A stretch of 20,902 bases of DNA from NCBI GenBank assembly GCA_030040625.1, contig JASHTI010000104.1:1-20902 (forward strand), written 5' to 3'. Made by a program: the position numbers and the translations under genes. The notes under the pieces are model-generated. The model worked only from the letters and a program-made list of their open reading frames with translations, was not told the DNA's origin and did no database searches. Source of the stretch: Thermoplasmata archaeon. GTDB taxonomy: Archaea > Thermoplasmatota > Thermoplasmata > Lutacidiplasmatales > UBA184. This document shows, in pieces, positions 7,571 through 14,861 of the stretch (the first letter of the stretch is position 1; each line of letters opens with the position of its first letter).

Positions 7571-8701
7571 CTAGGCCCCCGGCGACGGAACGCAGCCGAA
7601 GACGGGGACGCAGCGCACGGTCACGAGCGCCGCGGCGAGGAAAACGCTGAGCAGCGCGAGCGGGATCATGCGGTTCCAGCCGACGCGCAGCAGCTGGTCG
7701 GTCCGGACCCGCGGCAGCGAGGCCCGGATCCAGACGAACAGCCCGAAGACGAGGTAGGTCTTGACCATGAACCAGAAGATCCCCGCGAGCGGCCAGGCGG
7801 TGAGGCTGCCGGGGAGCCAGGTCGGGAGGGTCCACCCCCCGAGGAACAGCAGCACGATGAGGATGCTGCCGACCAGGGCCCGGAGGTAGTCGGCGAGCAT
7901 GAAGAAGGCGAAGAGCATCCCGCCGTACTCCGTGTTCCATCCCTCGACGAGCTCCGCCTCGGCCTCCGGCAGATCGAACGGGATCCGCTCCATCTCGGCG
8001 AGCATCGCCGCGACGAAGACGATCAGGGCGACGATCAGCGGGCCCCAGAACCAGTAGTTCTGCTGCTCGTAGACGATCGTCGTCAGCGAGAAGCTCCCGG
8101 CGACGACGACGACCGCGACGACCGCCAGGAGGAGCGGAACCTCGTAGGCGATCATCTGGGCGGCCGAGCGCAGGCCGCCCATCAGGGAGTACTTGTTGTT
8201 GCTCGACCAGGCGCTGACGAAGATGAAGAGCGGGGCGAACGAGAAGATCACGAGCGCGAGCAATAGGCTCAGCGGCATCGGCCCGGAGTTCCAGCCGGTC
8301 GAGATCGGCAGGATGCCGAAGATCATCAGCGACGTCACGAGGTAGGCCGTCGGTCCGAAGTAGAAGCCGACCTCGTCGGCCTCCCGCGGCCGGGTCGTGT
8401 GCTTGCGGAACAGTTTCAGGCCGTCGGCGAAGTTCTGCAGGAGTCCCGCGTAGCCGACGTGCATCGCGCCGCGGCGGTCCATGAAGCGACCGAGGAGCTT
8501 GCGCTCGTACCAGATCAGCACGATCGTGTTGAGCATGCTCGCGGCGAGCAGCAGCGCCGCGAACACCAGCACGCCGATCCCGGTGACCAGATCGCCGTTC
8601 TCCAGCAGCCGACCGAGCGGTCCGCCGATCAGCCCGCCGAGCGCGAAGAGCAGCGTGTGGCTGAGGTCGTAGGAGACCGAGTAGAGCGTCGCGCTGGACA
8701 T
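7571..8701 (-). CDS. nuoH: NADH-quinone oxidoreductase subunit H
   Basis: NuoH is the membrane subunit that forms the quinone-binding chamber with NuoB and NuoD at the arm junction. The 376-residue protein is mostly membrane helices. It shows the charged loop IVLIWYERKLLGRFMDRRG, the family signature IPFDLPEAEAELVEGWNTEY, and MKTYLVFG-like helix segments (here VKTYLVFGLFVWIRASLPR). Length is slightly above the bacterial norm because of an N-terminal stretch of about 35 residues before the conserved first helix. The ATG at 8701 lies 12 nt after the nuoD stop. The ribosome-binding sequence there is weak, which suggests coupling to nuoD translation. Confidence 0.96.
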   Translation of the reverse strand: MSSATLYSVSYDLSHTLLFALGGLIGGPLGRLLENGDLVTGIGVLVFAALLLAASMLNTIVLIWYERKLLGRFMDRRGAMHVGYAGLLQNFADGLKLFRKHTTRPREADEVGFYFGPTAYLVTSLMIFGILPISTGWNSGPMPLSLLLALVIFSFAPLFIFVSAWSSNNKYSLMGGLRSAAQMIAYEVPLLLAVVAVVVVAGSFSLTTIVYEQQNYWFWGPLIVALIVFVAAMLAEMERIPFDLPEAEAELVEGWNTEYGGMLFAFFMLADYLRALVGSILIVLLFLGGWTLPTWLPGSLTAWPLAGIFWFMVKTYLVFGLFVWIRASLPRVRTDQLLRVGWNRMIPLALLSVFLAAALVTVRCVPVFGCVPSPGA

Positions 8702-8713
8702 CCGAGCCCCGAC

Positions 8714-9859
8714 CTAGCGGTCGACCTCCCCCACGCAGACGTCGACGCTGCCCATGATCGGCGGGATGTCGGCGACGTGGTAGCCGACGAGGTAGGTCCG
8801 CGCGGCGCTGAGGTTCGCGAAGACCGGCGAACGGAACTTCACCCGGTACGGGTGCTCGCCGCCCTCGTTCACGACGTAGGCGAGCGCCTCGCCGTGCGGC
8901 TCCTCGACCGCGGAGAAGCCGACGCCCTTCGGGTAGTTGCGCTTCAGTAGGTAGCCTTCGAGGCCGATCGGCGCGTACGGCGCGCCGAGCCAGCGGGGCA
9001 GGTGCTCGGCGATCACCGGGCCCGGGTGACGGTCGAGCCAGTCGAGGACCTGGCGCAGGAGGCGGACCGACTGGCGCATCTCCTCCATCCGGACCAGGTA
9101 GCGCGCCGTGACGTCCGCGCCGTCGGCGAACGCGACGTCAAAGTCGAGCTGCCCGTAGACGGCGTACGGCCGGTCCTTGCGCAGGTCGCGCTTGACCCCG
9201 GCCGAGCGCAGCATCGGTCCGGTGACGCCGTGGTGGACCGCGTCCGGTCCCTTGAGGACGCCCAGCCCGTCGCAGCGCTTGCGGAAGATCGTCGAGCCGA
9301 GGCAGAGCTGGTCGTACTCGCGGAACCGGTCCGAGAGCCAGTCCAGGACCTTCCGGGCGCTCGCGGTGAAGCCGGGCGGCAGGTCGTTGCGGACGCCGCC
9401 GACCCGCATGTACTCGTAGGTCATGCGGGCGCCGGTGTAGCTCTGGAAGAGGTCGAGGACGAGGTCGCGGTCCCGCATCCCGTACAGGAACGGGCTCATC
9501 AGGCCCAGGTCCTGGACGAACGCGGCGTACCACATCAGGTGGGAACCGAGCCGCTGGAACTCGTCGCAGAGGACCCGGAGGTACTCGGCGCGCTCGGGCG
9601 GGTCGACGTGCAGCGCCTGCTCCGCCGCGCGGATGTACAGGTGCTCCCAGGCGAGGCCCGCGACGTAGCAGCAGCGGTCCATGAGCGTGATCACCTCGTT
9701 GTAGTGCCGGTCCTCGCTGATCTTCTCGATCCCGCGGTGGAGGTAGCCCATCTCCGGGTCGACGTCGCGGATCAGCTCCCCTTCGATCCGCACCCGCAGG
9801 TTCCAGAGGCCGTGGGTCATGGGGTGCTGGGGCCCCATGTTGATCCACATCTCAGACAT
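8714..9859 (-). CDS. nuoD: NADH-quinone oxidoreductase subunit D (49 kDa type)
   Basis: NuoD is related to the large subunit of [NiFe] hydrogenases and forms the quinone-reduction site with NuoB. The 381-residue protein opens with MGPQHPMTHG, containing the quinone-site histidine region. It continues with EMGYLHRGIEK, MTYEYMRVGGVRNDLP, GVKRDLRKDRPYAVY and the C-terminal GSVDVCVGEVDR, all in family order. The hydrogenase nickel-binding cysteine pairs are absent, as expected for complex I. The ATG at 9859 overlaps the nuoC stop by 8 nt and has AAGGTG four bases upstream; an ATG at 9850 is a possible alternative. Reading frame upstream of this start runs antiparallel-free through nuoC and is shadow. 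NuoC and NuoD are separate proteins here, not fused. Confidence 0.96.
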   Translation of the reverse strand: MSEMWINMGPQHPMTHGLWNLRVRIEGELIRDVDPEMGYLHRGIEKISEDRHYNEVITLMDRCCYVAGLAWEHLYIRAAEQALHVDPPERAEYLRVLCDEFQRLGSHLMWYAAFVQDLGLMSPFLYGMRDRDLVLDLFQSYTGARMTYEYMRVGGVRNDLPPGFTASARKVLDWLSDRFREYDQLCLGSTIFRKRCDGLGVLKGPDAVHHGVTGPMLRSAGVKRDLRKDRPYAVYGQLDFDVAFADGADVTARYLVRMEEMRQSVRLLRQVLDWLDRHPGPVIAEHLPRWLGAPYAPIGLEGYLLKRNYPKGVGFSAVEEPHGEALAYVVNEGGEHPYRVKFRSPVFANLSAARTYLVGYHVADIPPIMGSVDVCVGEVDR

Positions 9860-10328
9860 GGCGCACCTTGACCTCCAGCTCCTCGGGCTCGTGGAGCTTG
9901 AACGAGCGCAACAGCGGGTGGAAGGCGTAGCCGTCCGGCATGAGCAGATGGCGCAGGTCCGGGTGGTGGTCGAAGGTGATGTCGACCATCTCCCACGCCT
10001 CCCGCTCGTGCCAGTTGGCGCTCGGCCAGACGCCGCTCGCCGACTCGACGTGGGCGTCGTCGGCGGGGACCGTGGTCGACAGGAAGACGTACTGCTTGGC
10101 GGCATCGGACCAGAGGGTGTAGACGACCTCCCGGTGCGCGACCCAGTCGATCCCCCCGATCATCGCGAGGTGGGTGAAGCCGAGCTCGTCGTGCAGCGCG
10201 CGGAACGTCGCGACCGCCGCCGAGCGGTCGAACCGGACCTTCCCGGCCGTCCCCTCGAACGGCTCGACGCCGAGGAGGTGCTCGCCGAGGCGCGGCCGGA
10301 GCGCCTGTTCGAGGTCCGCCGGTTGCAC
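9852..10328 (-). CDS. nuoC: NADH-quinone oxidoreductase subunit C (30 kDa type)
   Basis: NuoC is the 30 kDa peripheral-arm subunit of complex I and packs against NuoD. The 158-residue protein ends with the conserved block EREAWEMVDITFDHHPDLRH followed by LLMPDGYAFHPLLRSF, the counterpart of the usual ERE-DM-GI-F-HPDLRRIL...HPLRKD motif. The GTG at 10328 is preceded by a very good Shine-Dalgarno sequence (AGGAGGAG, about 2-5 nt away), which decides the start. The frame continues further upstream across nuoB but has no support there. The gap to nuoB is 38 nt, the largest inside the operon. Confidence 0.93.
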   Translation of the reverse strand: MQPADLEQALRPRLGEHLLGVEPFEGTAGKVRFDRSAAVATFRALHDELGFTHLAMIGGIDWVAHREVVYTLWSDAAKQYVFLSTTVPADDAHVESASGVWPSANWHEREAWEMVDITFDHHPDLRHLLMPDGYAFHPLLRSFKLHEPEELEVKVRHV

Positions 10329-10330
10329 TG

Positions 10331-10338
10331 CTCCTCCT
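10331..10338 (-). promoter_or_regulatory. Ribosome-binding site for nuoC
   Basis: AGGAGGAG on the minus strand lies two bases upstream of the GTG at 10328. It is the strongest Shine-Dalgarno match in the operon and fixes the nuoC start inside a longer open frame. Confidence 0.65.
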
Positions 10339-10366
10339 GGGCCCGCCGGGGACCGACCGGGCCGGC

Positions 10367-10966
10367 TCACTCCTTGCGTTCGCGGATCAGCTTCTCGAGC
10401 TCGAGGATGCCGTCGAGCATCGCCTCGGGCCGGGGCGGGCAGCCCGCGATGTAGACGTCGACCGGCACCAGCTTGTCGACGCCCGGCACGACCGAGTACG
10501 CCGTCCGGAACGGCCCCCCGCCGGTCGCGCAGTTCCCCATCGCGATCACCCACTTCGGCTCGGGCATCTGCTCGTAGAGGGTCACGAGCTTGTGGGCGAC
10601 CTTCCAGGTCACGGTGCCGTTCACGATGAGCAGGTCGCACTGGCGGGGCGAGGAACGCGGGACGACGCCGAACCGCTCGGCGTCCCATCGGGCGCCGAAC
10701 GCCGCGGCGAACTCGATCGCGCAGCAGGCCAGCCCCCAGTGCAGCGGGAACAGCGAGTTGCGGCCGGCCCAGTTGAAGACCGGCTGGATCAGCTTGCGCT
10801 GACCCTGCTCGGCGACGAGCGCCGTCAGCGCCTCCTTGGCCGCCGGGACGAACTCCTTCGCCCGGACCGCCTCGATCTCGACGAACGGGACCGCCGGCTC
10901 GGCGGGCACCGCGGCCGGTGCGGCGCCGGCCCCCGGGGAGGTCGCGGGCGCGCTCAGACGACCCAC
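10367..10966 (-). CDS. nuoB: NADH-quinone oxidoreductase subunit B (N2 cluster)
   Basis: NuoB binds the terminal [4Fe-4S] cluster N2 that reduces quinone. All four ligand cysteines are visible in family spacing: the adjacent pair in HWGLACCAIEF (81-82), GNCATGGGPF (146) and VYIAGCPPRPEAMLDGI (176). The 199-residue call starts at a GTG at 10966, overlapping the end of nuoA by 13 nt. The first 28 or so residues are an alanine- and proline-rich low-complexity stretch with no counterpart in the compact core, so a start further in, before PFVEIEAVRAKEF, cannot be excluded. The open frame upstream of 10966 lies within nuoA and is shadow. Confidence 0.94.
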   Translation of the reverse strand: MGRLSAPATSPGAGAAPAAVPAEPAVPFVEIEAVRAKEFVPAAKEALTALVAEQGQRKLIQPVFNWAGRNSLFPLHWGLACCAIEFAAAFGARWDAERFGVVPRSSPRQCDLLIVNGTVTWKVAHKLVTLYEQMPEPKWVIAMGNCATGGGPFRTAYSVVPGVDKLVPVDVYIAGCPPRPEAMLDGILELEKLIRERKE

Positions 10967-11319
10967 CTCTTCTCGCCGCTCAGGGCGTAGTAGATGCCGG
11001 TGATCGCGAGCGCCGTGAACGCCGCCGCGATCAGGATCGGCTCGAAGGCGGAGTTCGTGCTCCGGAACGTCAGCCCCCACAGCGCCAGCAGGAAGCCGAG
11101 CACATCGACCGCCACGAACACGATCGCGAAGGTGTAGTGCTGGGTCGGAAAGTCGATCTGCGCCTCCCCTTCGGCCTCCTCGCCGCACTCGTAGGTCGTC
11201 CCCTCGAGGTAGGAGCGCCGGCGCTTGGCGCCGAGCGCCCGGTTCATCAGGAGCGAGCCCCCGCCGAACAGGCCCGCCACGACCGCGAAGACAATGAACG
11301 TCGTGACCCCGCTGTCCAT
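10954..11319 (-). CDS. nuoA: NADH-quinone oxidoreductase subunit A
   Basis: NuoA is the small three-helix membrane subunit near the quinone chamber of complex I. The 121-residue protein has the normal length and order: a first helix, then a loop with YECGEEAEGEAQIDFPTQHY, which carries the conserved YECG (E/D)-rich signature, and then two helices. The conserved glutamate and aspartate in FVAVDVLGFLLALW are also present. The ATG at 11319 is preceded by GGAGGAG about 6 nt upstream and, further out, by a TATA-like box near 11366-11373. It is the first gene of the leftward operon. Confidence 0.95.
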   Translation of the reverse strand: MDSGVTTFIVFAVVAGLFGGGSLLMNRALGAKRRRSYLEGTTYECGEEAEGEAQIDFPTQHYTFAIVFVAVDVLGFLLALWGLTFRSTNSAFEPILIAAAFTALAITGIYYALSGEKRWVV

Positions 11320-11365
11320 CGATGCTCCTCCGCTGGCCTACGAGCGTACCAACGACCTCCCGTCG

Positions 11366-11373
11366 TTATTTAA
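11366..11373 (-). promoter_or_regulatory. TATA box of the nuo operon promoter
   Basis: TTAAATAA on the minus strand is a striking A/T island in otherwise GC-rich DNA. It lies about 50 nt upstream of the nuoA ATG. Transcription starting about 25 nt downstream would give a short leader of roughly 25 nt holding the GGAGGAG ribosome-binding site. No terminator or other promoter is evident inside the operon. Confidence 0.6.
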
Positions 11374-11436
11374 CGGGCACCCCGGAACCGGTCCGTTCTC
11401 GAGGGCGAGCCGCTCCGTCCGGCGGGCCCACGCGGG

Positions 11437-11444
11437 CGTTATGG
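11437..11444 (+). promoter_or_regulatory. TATA-like element for the GNAT gene
   Basis: CGTTATGG is centred about 26 nt upstream of the ATG at 11467, the spacing expected for a leaderless archaeal transcript. The match is weak and judged by position more than by sequence. Confidence 0.3.
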
Positions 11445-11466
11445 CTTCGCGGGAATCGGGCGGGCC

Positions 11467-12105
11467 ATGCGCGCGTCGGCGTTCCGACCGCCCCAGCGCC
11501 TGGAGGGGCGGTACGTCGCGCTCGAGCCGCTGGAGCCGGGCCACGCGGAGGCCCTTCGGCACGCCGCCCGGGACCCCGAAGTGAGCCGGCTCCTGGTCGC
11601 GCCGGTCGGGCCGACGGTCGCGGACGTGCGCCGGCTCATCGGCCTCCTCCTCGAGCGCCAGACCTCCGGGATCGATCTACCGTTCGTCACCCGGCTCCGG
11701 TCGACCGGCACCGTCGTCGGGATGAGCCGGTACATCCACATCGACCCGGAGAACGACTCGGTGGAGATCGGAGGGACCTTCCTCGACTCGGCGTTCTGGC
11801 GCACGCCGTTGAACACCGACGCGAAGCTCGCGCAGCTGCGCCATGCCTTCGAGATCGGCGACGCCCACCGGGTCTGGCTCCAGACCGACCTGCGGAACGA
11901 GCGCTCCCAGCGGGCGATCGCGCGGCTCGGCGCGCTCCGCGAAGGGACGCTAAGGGAGGACCGAAGGCTCGCGGACGGCGGGTACCGCACGAGCGTGGTC
12001 TTTTCGATCCTCCGGTCGGAGTGGCCGGGGGTACGGGGGCGTCTCGAGGCGGCGCTCGCGCGGCCGTGGGACGGGGCGCCGGTCAGCGCGGCGGCGTCGC
12101 CGTAG
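11467..12105 (+). CDS. GNAT family N-acetyltransferase, RimJ/RimL type
   Basis: The 212-residue protein belongs to the acetyl-CoA-dependent GNAT superfamily, in the RimJ/RimL-like branch that acetylates protein N-termini or small amines. Visible landmarks are an N-terminal LEGRYVALEPLEPGHAEAL strand-helix start, VEIGGTFLDSAFWRTPLNTDAKL and VWLQTDLRNERSQRAIARLG with ALREG after it. The last segment is the typical acetyl-CoA-proximal helix and beta-bulge region of this branch. The substrate cannot be read from the sequence. It stands alone, divergent from nuo, and its 3' end overlaps the convergent crotonase gene by 23 bp. The ATG at 11467 has no clear ribosome-binding site, consistent with leaderless translation. 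Confidence 0.88.
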   Translation: MRASAFRPPQRLEGRYVALEPLEPGHAEALRHAARDPEVSRLLVAPVGPTVADVRRLIGLLLERQTSGIDLPFVTRLRSTGTVVGMSRYIHIDPENDSVEIGGTFLDSAFWRTPLNTDAKLAQLRHAFEIGDAHRVWLQTDLRNERSQRAIARLGALREGTLREDRRLADGGYRTSVVFSILRSEWPGVRGRLEAALARPWDGAPVSAAASP

Positions 12106-12892
12106 CCGGGCCCGGGAACCGGGGCTTCCGCTTCTCGCGGAACGCCGCGATCCCCTCGGGCAGTTCCGGGCCCTCCGCGGCCTCGACCGCCCCCCGTCGC
12201 TCCAGCATGAGCTGGCTCGCGAGGCTGCCGTGGAAGGCGCTCTGCAGCAGGTGCTTGGTCCAGCCGTAGGCGAACGTCGGGCCCTCCGCGAGCTCGCGGG
12301 CCCGGGCGGCGGACCGCTCGGCGAGCTGGGCGCCCGGGACGACCTCGTGCAGCAGGCCCAGTTCCCGCGCCCGCGCCGCGGGGACCCGGGCGTTCGTGAA
12401 CAGGAGCTCCTGGGCGAGGCCGACGCCCAGGAAGTGCGGCAGGAAGTAGGTGAGGCCGCCGTCCGGAACGGCGCCCAGGCCGGGGAACGCGGGCACGAGC
12501 AGCGCCTCCTCGGCCCCGATCCGCCAGTCCGCGGCGAGGGCCAGGGAGAGCCCTCCGCCTGCGGCGACCCCCGGCAGGGCGGCGACGACCGGCTTTCGCA
12601 TCCCCACGATCTCGCGCACGGCGAGCTCCTGCTCGCCCGTGAGCTCGTGGAACAACTGCGGCAGGGTCCCGCTGCGGCGGTGCTCGTCCATCGTGGCGAC
12701 GTCGCCCCCGGCGGAGAACGCCCGCCCCTCCCCCGTCAGTAGCAGGGCCCGCACCGAGGCGTCGGTCGCGGCGGCGGAGAGCGCGAGCCGGAGCTCCCGG
12801 ATCGTGGGGGCGTCGAACGCGTTGAGCCGGTCCGGCCGCGCGATCGTCAGCCGGAGGACGGCGCCGTCCCGCTCCGAGCGCAGCCCGCCCAT
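12083..12892 (-). CDS. Crotonase family enoyl-CoA isomerase/hydratase, PaaG-like
   Basis: The 269-residue protein is a crotonase-fold acyl-CoA enzyme. The oxyanion-hole segments are GRAFSAGGDV (about 57-65) and PGVAAGGGLSLALAADWRIG (about 107-126). The two glutamates that add water in classical enoyl-CoA hydratase are not seen: the first is replaced by Ser about 116, and the second position is not Glu either. Instead AFPGLGAVPDGG carries an aspartate (about D144) at the place of the catalytic Asp in PaaG-type isomerases (family motif F..IGLVPDSGG). This favours an isomerase acting on unsaturated or ring CoA esters over a hydratase. The C-terminus, AAFREKRKPRF, is also typical of the family. 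The gene overlaps the GNAT gene tail-to-tail by 23 bp. A CTTAAG box lies 27 nt upstream of the ATG, suggesting a leaderless transcript. Confidence 0.9.
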   Translation of the reverse strand: MGGLRSERDGAVLRLTIARPDRLNAFDAPTIRELRLALSAAATDASVRALLLTGEGRAFSAGGDVATMDEHRRSGTLPQLFHELTGEQELAVREIVGMRKPVVAALPGVAAGGGLSLALAADWRIGAEEALLVPAFPGLGAVPDGGLTYFLPHFLGVGLAQELLFTNARVPAARARELGLLHEVVPGAQLAERSAARARELAEGPTFAYGWTKHLLQSAFHGSLASQLMLERRGAVEAAEGPELPEGIAAFREKRKPRFPGPATATPPR

Positions 12893-12916
12893 CGAGGTTC
12901 GGGAGCCCGGGCGCCC

Positions 12917-12922
12917 CTTAAG
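12917..12922 (-). promoter_or_regulatory. TATA-like element for the crotonase gene
   Basis: CTTAAG is centred about 27 nt upstream of the ATG at 12892 in the short gap after the SPFH gene. The spacing suggests a leaderless message separate from the upstream SPFH transcript. Confidence 0.35.
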
Positions 12923-12979
12923 ACCGGTGCGACTATCGCCGACGTTCCGGTCCCGCCGGGGCCGCTGGGGCGGCGCGGT

Positions 12980-14263
12980 CTAGGCGTCGTCCGGATCGGG
13001 CGGAGGGGGCGGTCGCCGCGCGGGCGCGGCCGGTCGGTCCGGGTCCAGCGAGGGAGGGTCGCCGTGCGGCTCGGCGGGCCGGTGGACCGGCGGGGGCGCG
13101 GAGTAGCCCCGGGTCCGACCGGCGGCATCCGCCGGCGGCGGGGCGATCTCGTCCGCCGGGGGCAGGGTCGGGGCCGCCCCCGCCCGGCTGCCGCGCGGAC
13201 CGGGGATCGTCGCCGCGTCCCCGGACTCGGCCCGCAGCTCGTCCTCGATCGACTTGATGTCGGTCATGAGCTCCTCCTGGCGCGGGATCGGCCCGAGGAT
13301 ATCGTCCATCGCGCCGACGCGCTTCTCGAGGTCGTCGAGCGTGTTGAGGGGCCGGTCGGGCACGGTCCGGCTGGCGCCGAGGTACTCGCTGGCTCCCTCC
13401 ATGAGTCGAGAGAACTCGAACGGGAAGAGGATCTTCGTCGCCTGGCCGTCGCCGACCTTGGAGAGGGTGTCCAGCGAGAGGACCGTGATCGCCTTGGAGT
13501 CGAGGACCCCGGCTCCCAGCGAAAGGATCCGCAGGCGCTGGCTCTCGCCCTGGGCGGAGAGGATCGTCGCCACCCGCGCCCCCTCCGCCTCGAGGATCTG
13601 GGACTGCCGGACCCCTTCGGCCTGCAGGATCCGGGAGCGCTTCTGCCCCTCGGCGACCAGGATGGCGCTGCGCTTCTCACCGTCGGCGCGGAGGACGGCG
13701 GCCCGCCGCTGGCGCTCGGCCGCCGTCTGCTCCTCCATCGCGGCCTTGACCGGGCCGACGGGGTCGACCTCCTTGATCTCGACCGCGTCGACGCGAACGC
13801 CCCACTTGTCGGTCGCTTCGTCGAGGATGTCCCGGAGACGGGTGTTGATCCGCTCGCGGTTGTAGAGCACCTCGTCCAGTTCCATGTCGCCGATGATCGA
13901 CCGGAGGGTCGTCTGGGCGAGCGCGAGGGTCGCGACCCGGTAGTCCTGGACCTGGAAGATCGCCTTCGGCGCGTCGACGACCTTGATGTAGATGATCGCG
14001 TCGACGTTCGTCGGCGAGTTGTCCTTCGTGATGACCTCTTGGCGGGGGACCTCCAGGACCTGCGTCCGCAGGTCGAGCTTGAGGACGACCGAGAGCGGGC
14101 TCACGAGGTTGAACCCGGGGTTGATCATGCGCTTGTAGGAGCCGAGCAGCGTGACGATCCCCTGCTGGTACGGCTGGATCGTGTAGATCATCCGGGTGAG
14201 CAGGACGAGAAGTACGATCAGCCCCAGGACGAGGACCACGAAGATCAGGGTGTAATCGACCAC
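12980..14263 (-). CDS. SPFH/stomatin-like membrane protein
   Basis: This 427-residue protein is of the SPFH (stomatin, prohibitin, flotillin, HflK/C) family, which forms membrane-associated oligomers that organise membranes and proteases. One N-terminal membrane helix (residues 5-22) is followed by the SPFH domain with GSYKRMINPGFNLVSPLS, VPRQEVITKDNSPTNVDAII and LRSIIGDMELDEVLYNRERIN, then WGVRVDAVEIKEVDP. A coiled-coil region follows, with five 11-residue repeats at 193-247. The C-terminal 75 or so residues are a disordered proline-, alanine- and aspartate-rich tail without family counterpart. The start is a GTG at 14263 just before the membrane helix; the nfeD gene lies 69 bp upstream. The SPFH-NfeD pairing is a well-known conserved unit. 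An A/T-containing stretch (GGTATTGTCC) in the gap could be an internal promoter, but this is weak. Confidence 0.93.
   Translation of the reverse strand: MVDYTLIFVVLVLGLIVLLVLLTRMIYTIQPYQQGIVTLLGSYKRMINPGFNLVSPLSVVLKLDLRTQVLEVPRQEVITKDNSPTNVDAIIYIKVVDAPKAIFQVQDYRVATLALAQTTLRSIIGDMELDEVLYNRERINTRLRDILDEATDKWGVRVDAVEIKEVDPVGPVKAAMEEQTAAERQRRAAVLRADGEKRSAILVAEGQKRSRILQAEGVRQSQILEAEGARVATILSAQGESQRLRILSLGAGVLDSKAITVLSLDTLSKVGDGQATKILFPFEFSRLMEGASEYLGASRTVPDRPLNTLDDLEKRVGAMDDILGPIPRQEELMTDIKSIEDELRAESGDAATIPGPRGSRAGAAPTLPPADEIAPPPADAAGRTRGYSAPPPVHRPAEPHGDPPSLDPDRPAAPARRPPPPPDPDDA
13523..13687 (-). repeat. Five 11-residue coiled-coil repeats in the SPFH protein
   Basis: Codons 193-247 encode five successive hendecads: ADGEKRSAILV, AEGQKRSRILQ, AEGVRQSQILE, AEGARVATILS and AQGESQRLRIL. 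The period of eleven and the recurring A-E-G...IL pattern predict a right-handed coiled coil, as known for the post-SPFH helix of stomatins. Confidence 0.75.
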
Positions 14264-14332
14264 CGCGAGCGCCCCCCGGGGCTGGGGCCGCCGAGGACCG
14301 AGAGGGACAATACCGTTGCTGGTCGCTCGACG

Positions 14333-14803
14333 CTAGGCCGGCGGCGCCGGCTCCGCCACGGCCTCGACGTGGACGGAGACGCCCTCGCCCCGCACGATGC
14401 GGACCCGGGTGCCGGCGGCGATCCCCACGGGGGCCCGGGCGGACCAGACCTCGGAATCGACGCGGACCTTCCCCTTGAGCGTGTTCGGGACGATCGGCAC
14501 CAGGACGATCCCCTCGCGACCGACCAACCCGGCGGTCGTCGTGCTCAGCGGCCAGTGCGTGGGTGCGACCCAACGGTAGTAGAAGATCTCGACCGCCGTG
14601 GCGACGAACGCGGCGACGAGGATCGCGACGGGCCCGACCGGGCTGTCGAGGAGGTACGTGGGAAAGAACAGGTAGAGGAAACCGGCGACGAGCAGGATCG
14701 AGCCCGGGATGAACAGCAGGGCGCCCGGGTGGACCAGCTCGGAGGCGAGCAGGACGATCCCGACGACGACGAGAAGGATCCCGACCGCGGCGTCGATCAC
14801 CAT
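14333..14803 (-). CDS. NfeD family membrane protein (short form)
   Basis: This 156-residue protein is a short NfeD homologue. It has several hydrophobic helices in the N-terminal half (the first two around residues 6-50, with LASELVHPGALLFIPGSILL as the family core, and a further one about 57-75). A C-terminal OB-fold-like domain follows, beginning at GLVGREGIVLVPIVPNTLKGKVRVDS cut by the usual G-x-V-x-(V/L)-D/E-G-E-x-W pattern (here VRVDSEVWSARA). It has no ClpP-like protease domain, so it is the short type. NfeD proteins partner with SPFH proteins, and the SPFH gene follows immediately downstream, supporting a two-gene operon. The ATG at 14803 begins just before the first helix. Confidence 0.88.
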   Translation of the reverse strand: MVIDAAVGILLVVVGIVLLASELVHPGALLFIPGSILLVAGFLYLFFPTYLLDSPVGPVAILVAAFVATAVEIFYYRWVAPTHWPLSTTTAGLVGREGIVLVPIVPNTLKGKVRVDSEVWSARAPVGIAAGTRVRIVRGEGVSVHVEAVAEPAPPA

Positions 14804-14835
14804 GGACGGAGCGGGGTAGCGGAGGCGAATGCCGA

Positions 14836-14844
14836 GGATAAGCC
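14836..14844 (-). promoter_or_regulatory. TATA-like element for the nfeD-SPFH operon
   Basis: GGCTTATCC on the minus strand lies about 37 nt upstream of the nfeD ATG, in the 58-bp gap after the metalloprotein gene. It closely resembles the box before that gene (GCTTTATCC). Confidence 0.4.
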
Positions 14845-14861
14845 CGCCGGGCCCTGGCCCC

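Noticed and set aside
9860..10105. Longer NuoD beginning at 10105
   Set aside because: The extra residues are Ser/Arg/Thr-rich shadow of nuoC; the conserved protein begins at the MSEMWINMGPQHP segment.
10967..11188. Longer NuoB beginning at 11188
   Set aside because: The extension is an Arg-rich out-of-frame reading of nuoA with no complex I similarity.
11320..11466. Possible regulator operator in the nuo-GNAT divergent gap
   Set aside because: Apart from the TATA-like boxes I could not find a convincing palindrome or repeated operator.
12893..12979. Possible small RNA or terminator between the SPFH and crotonase genes
   Set aside because: Only GC-rich inverted stretches without a T-run are seen; these are common by chance at this base composition.
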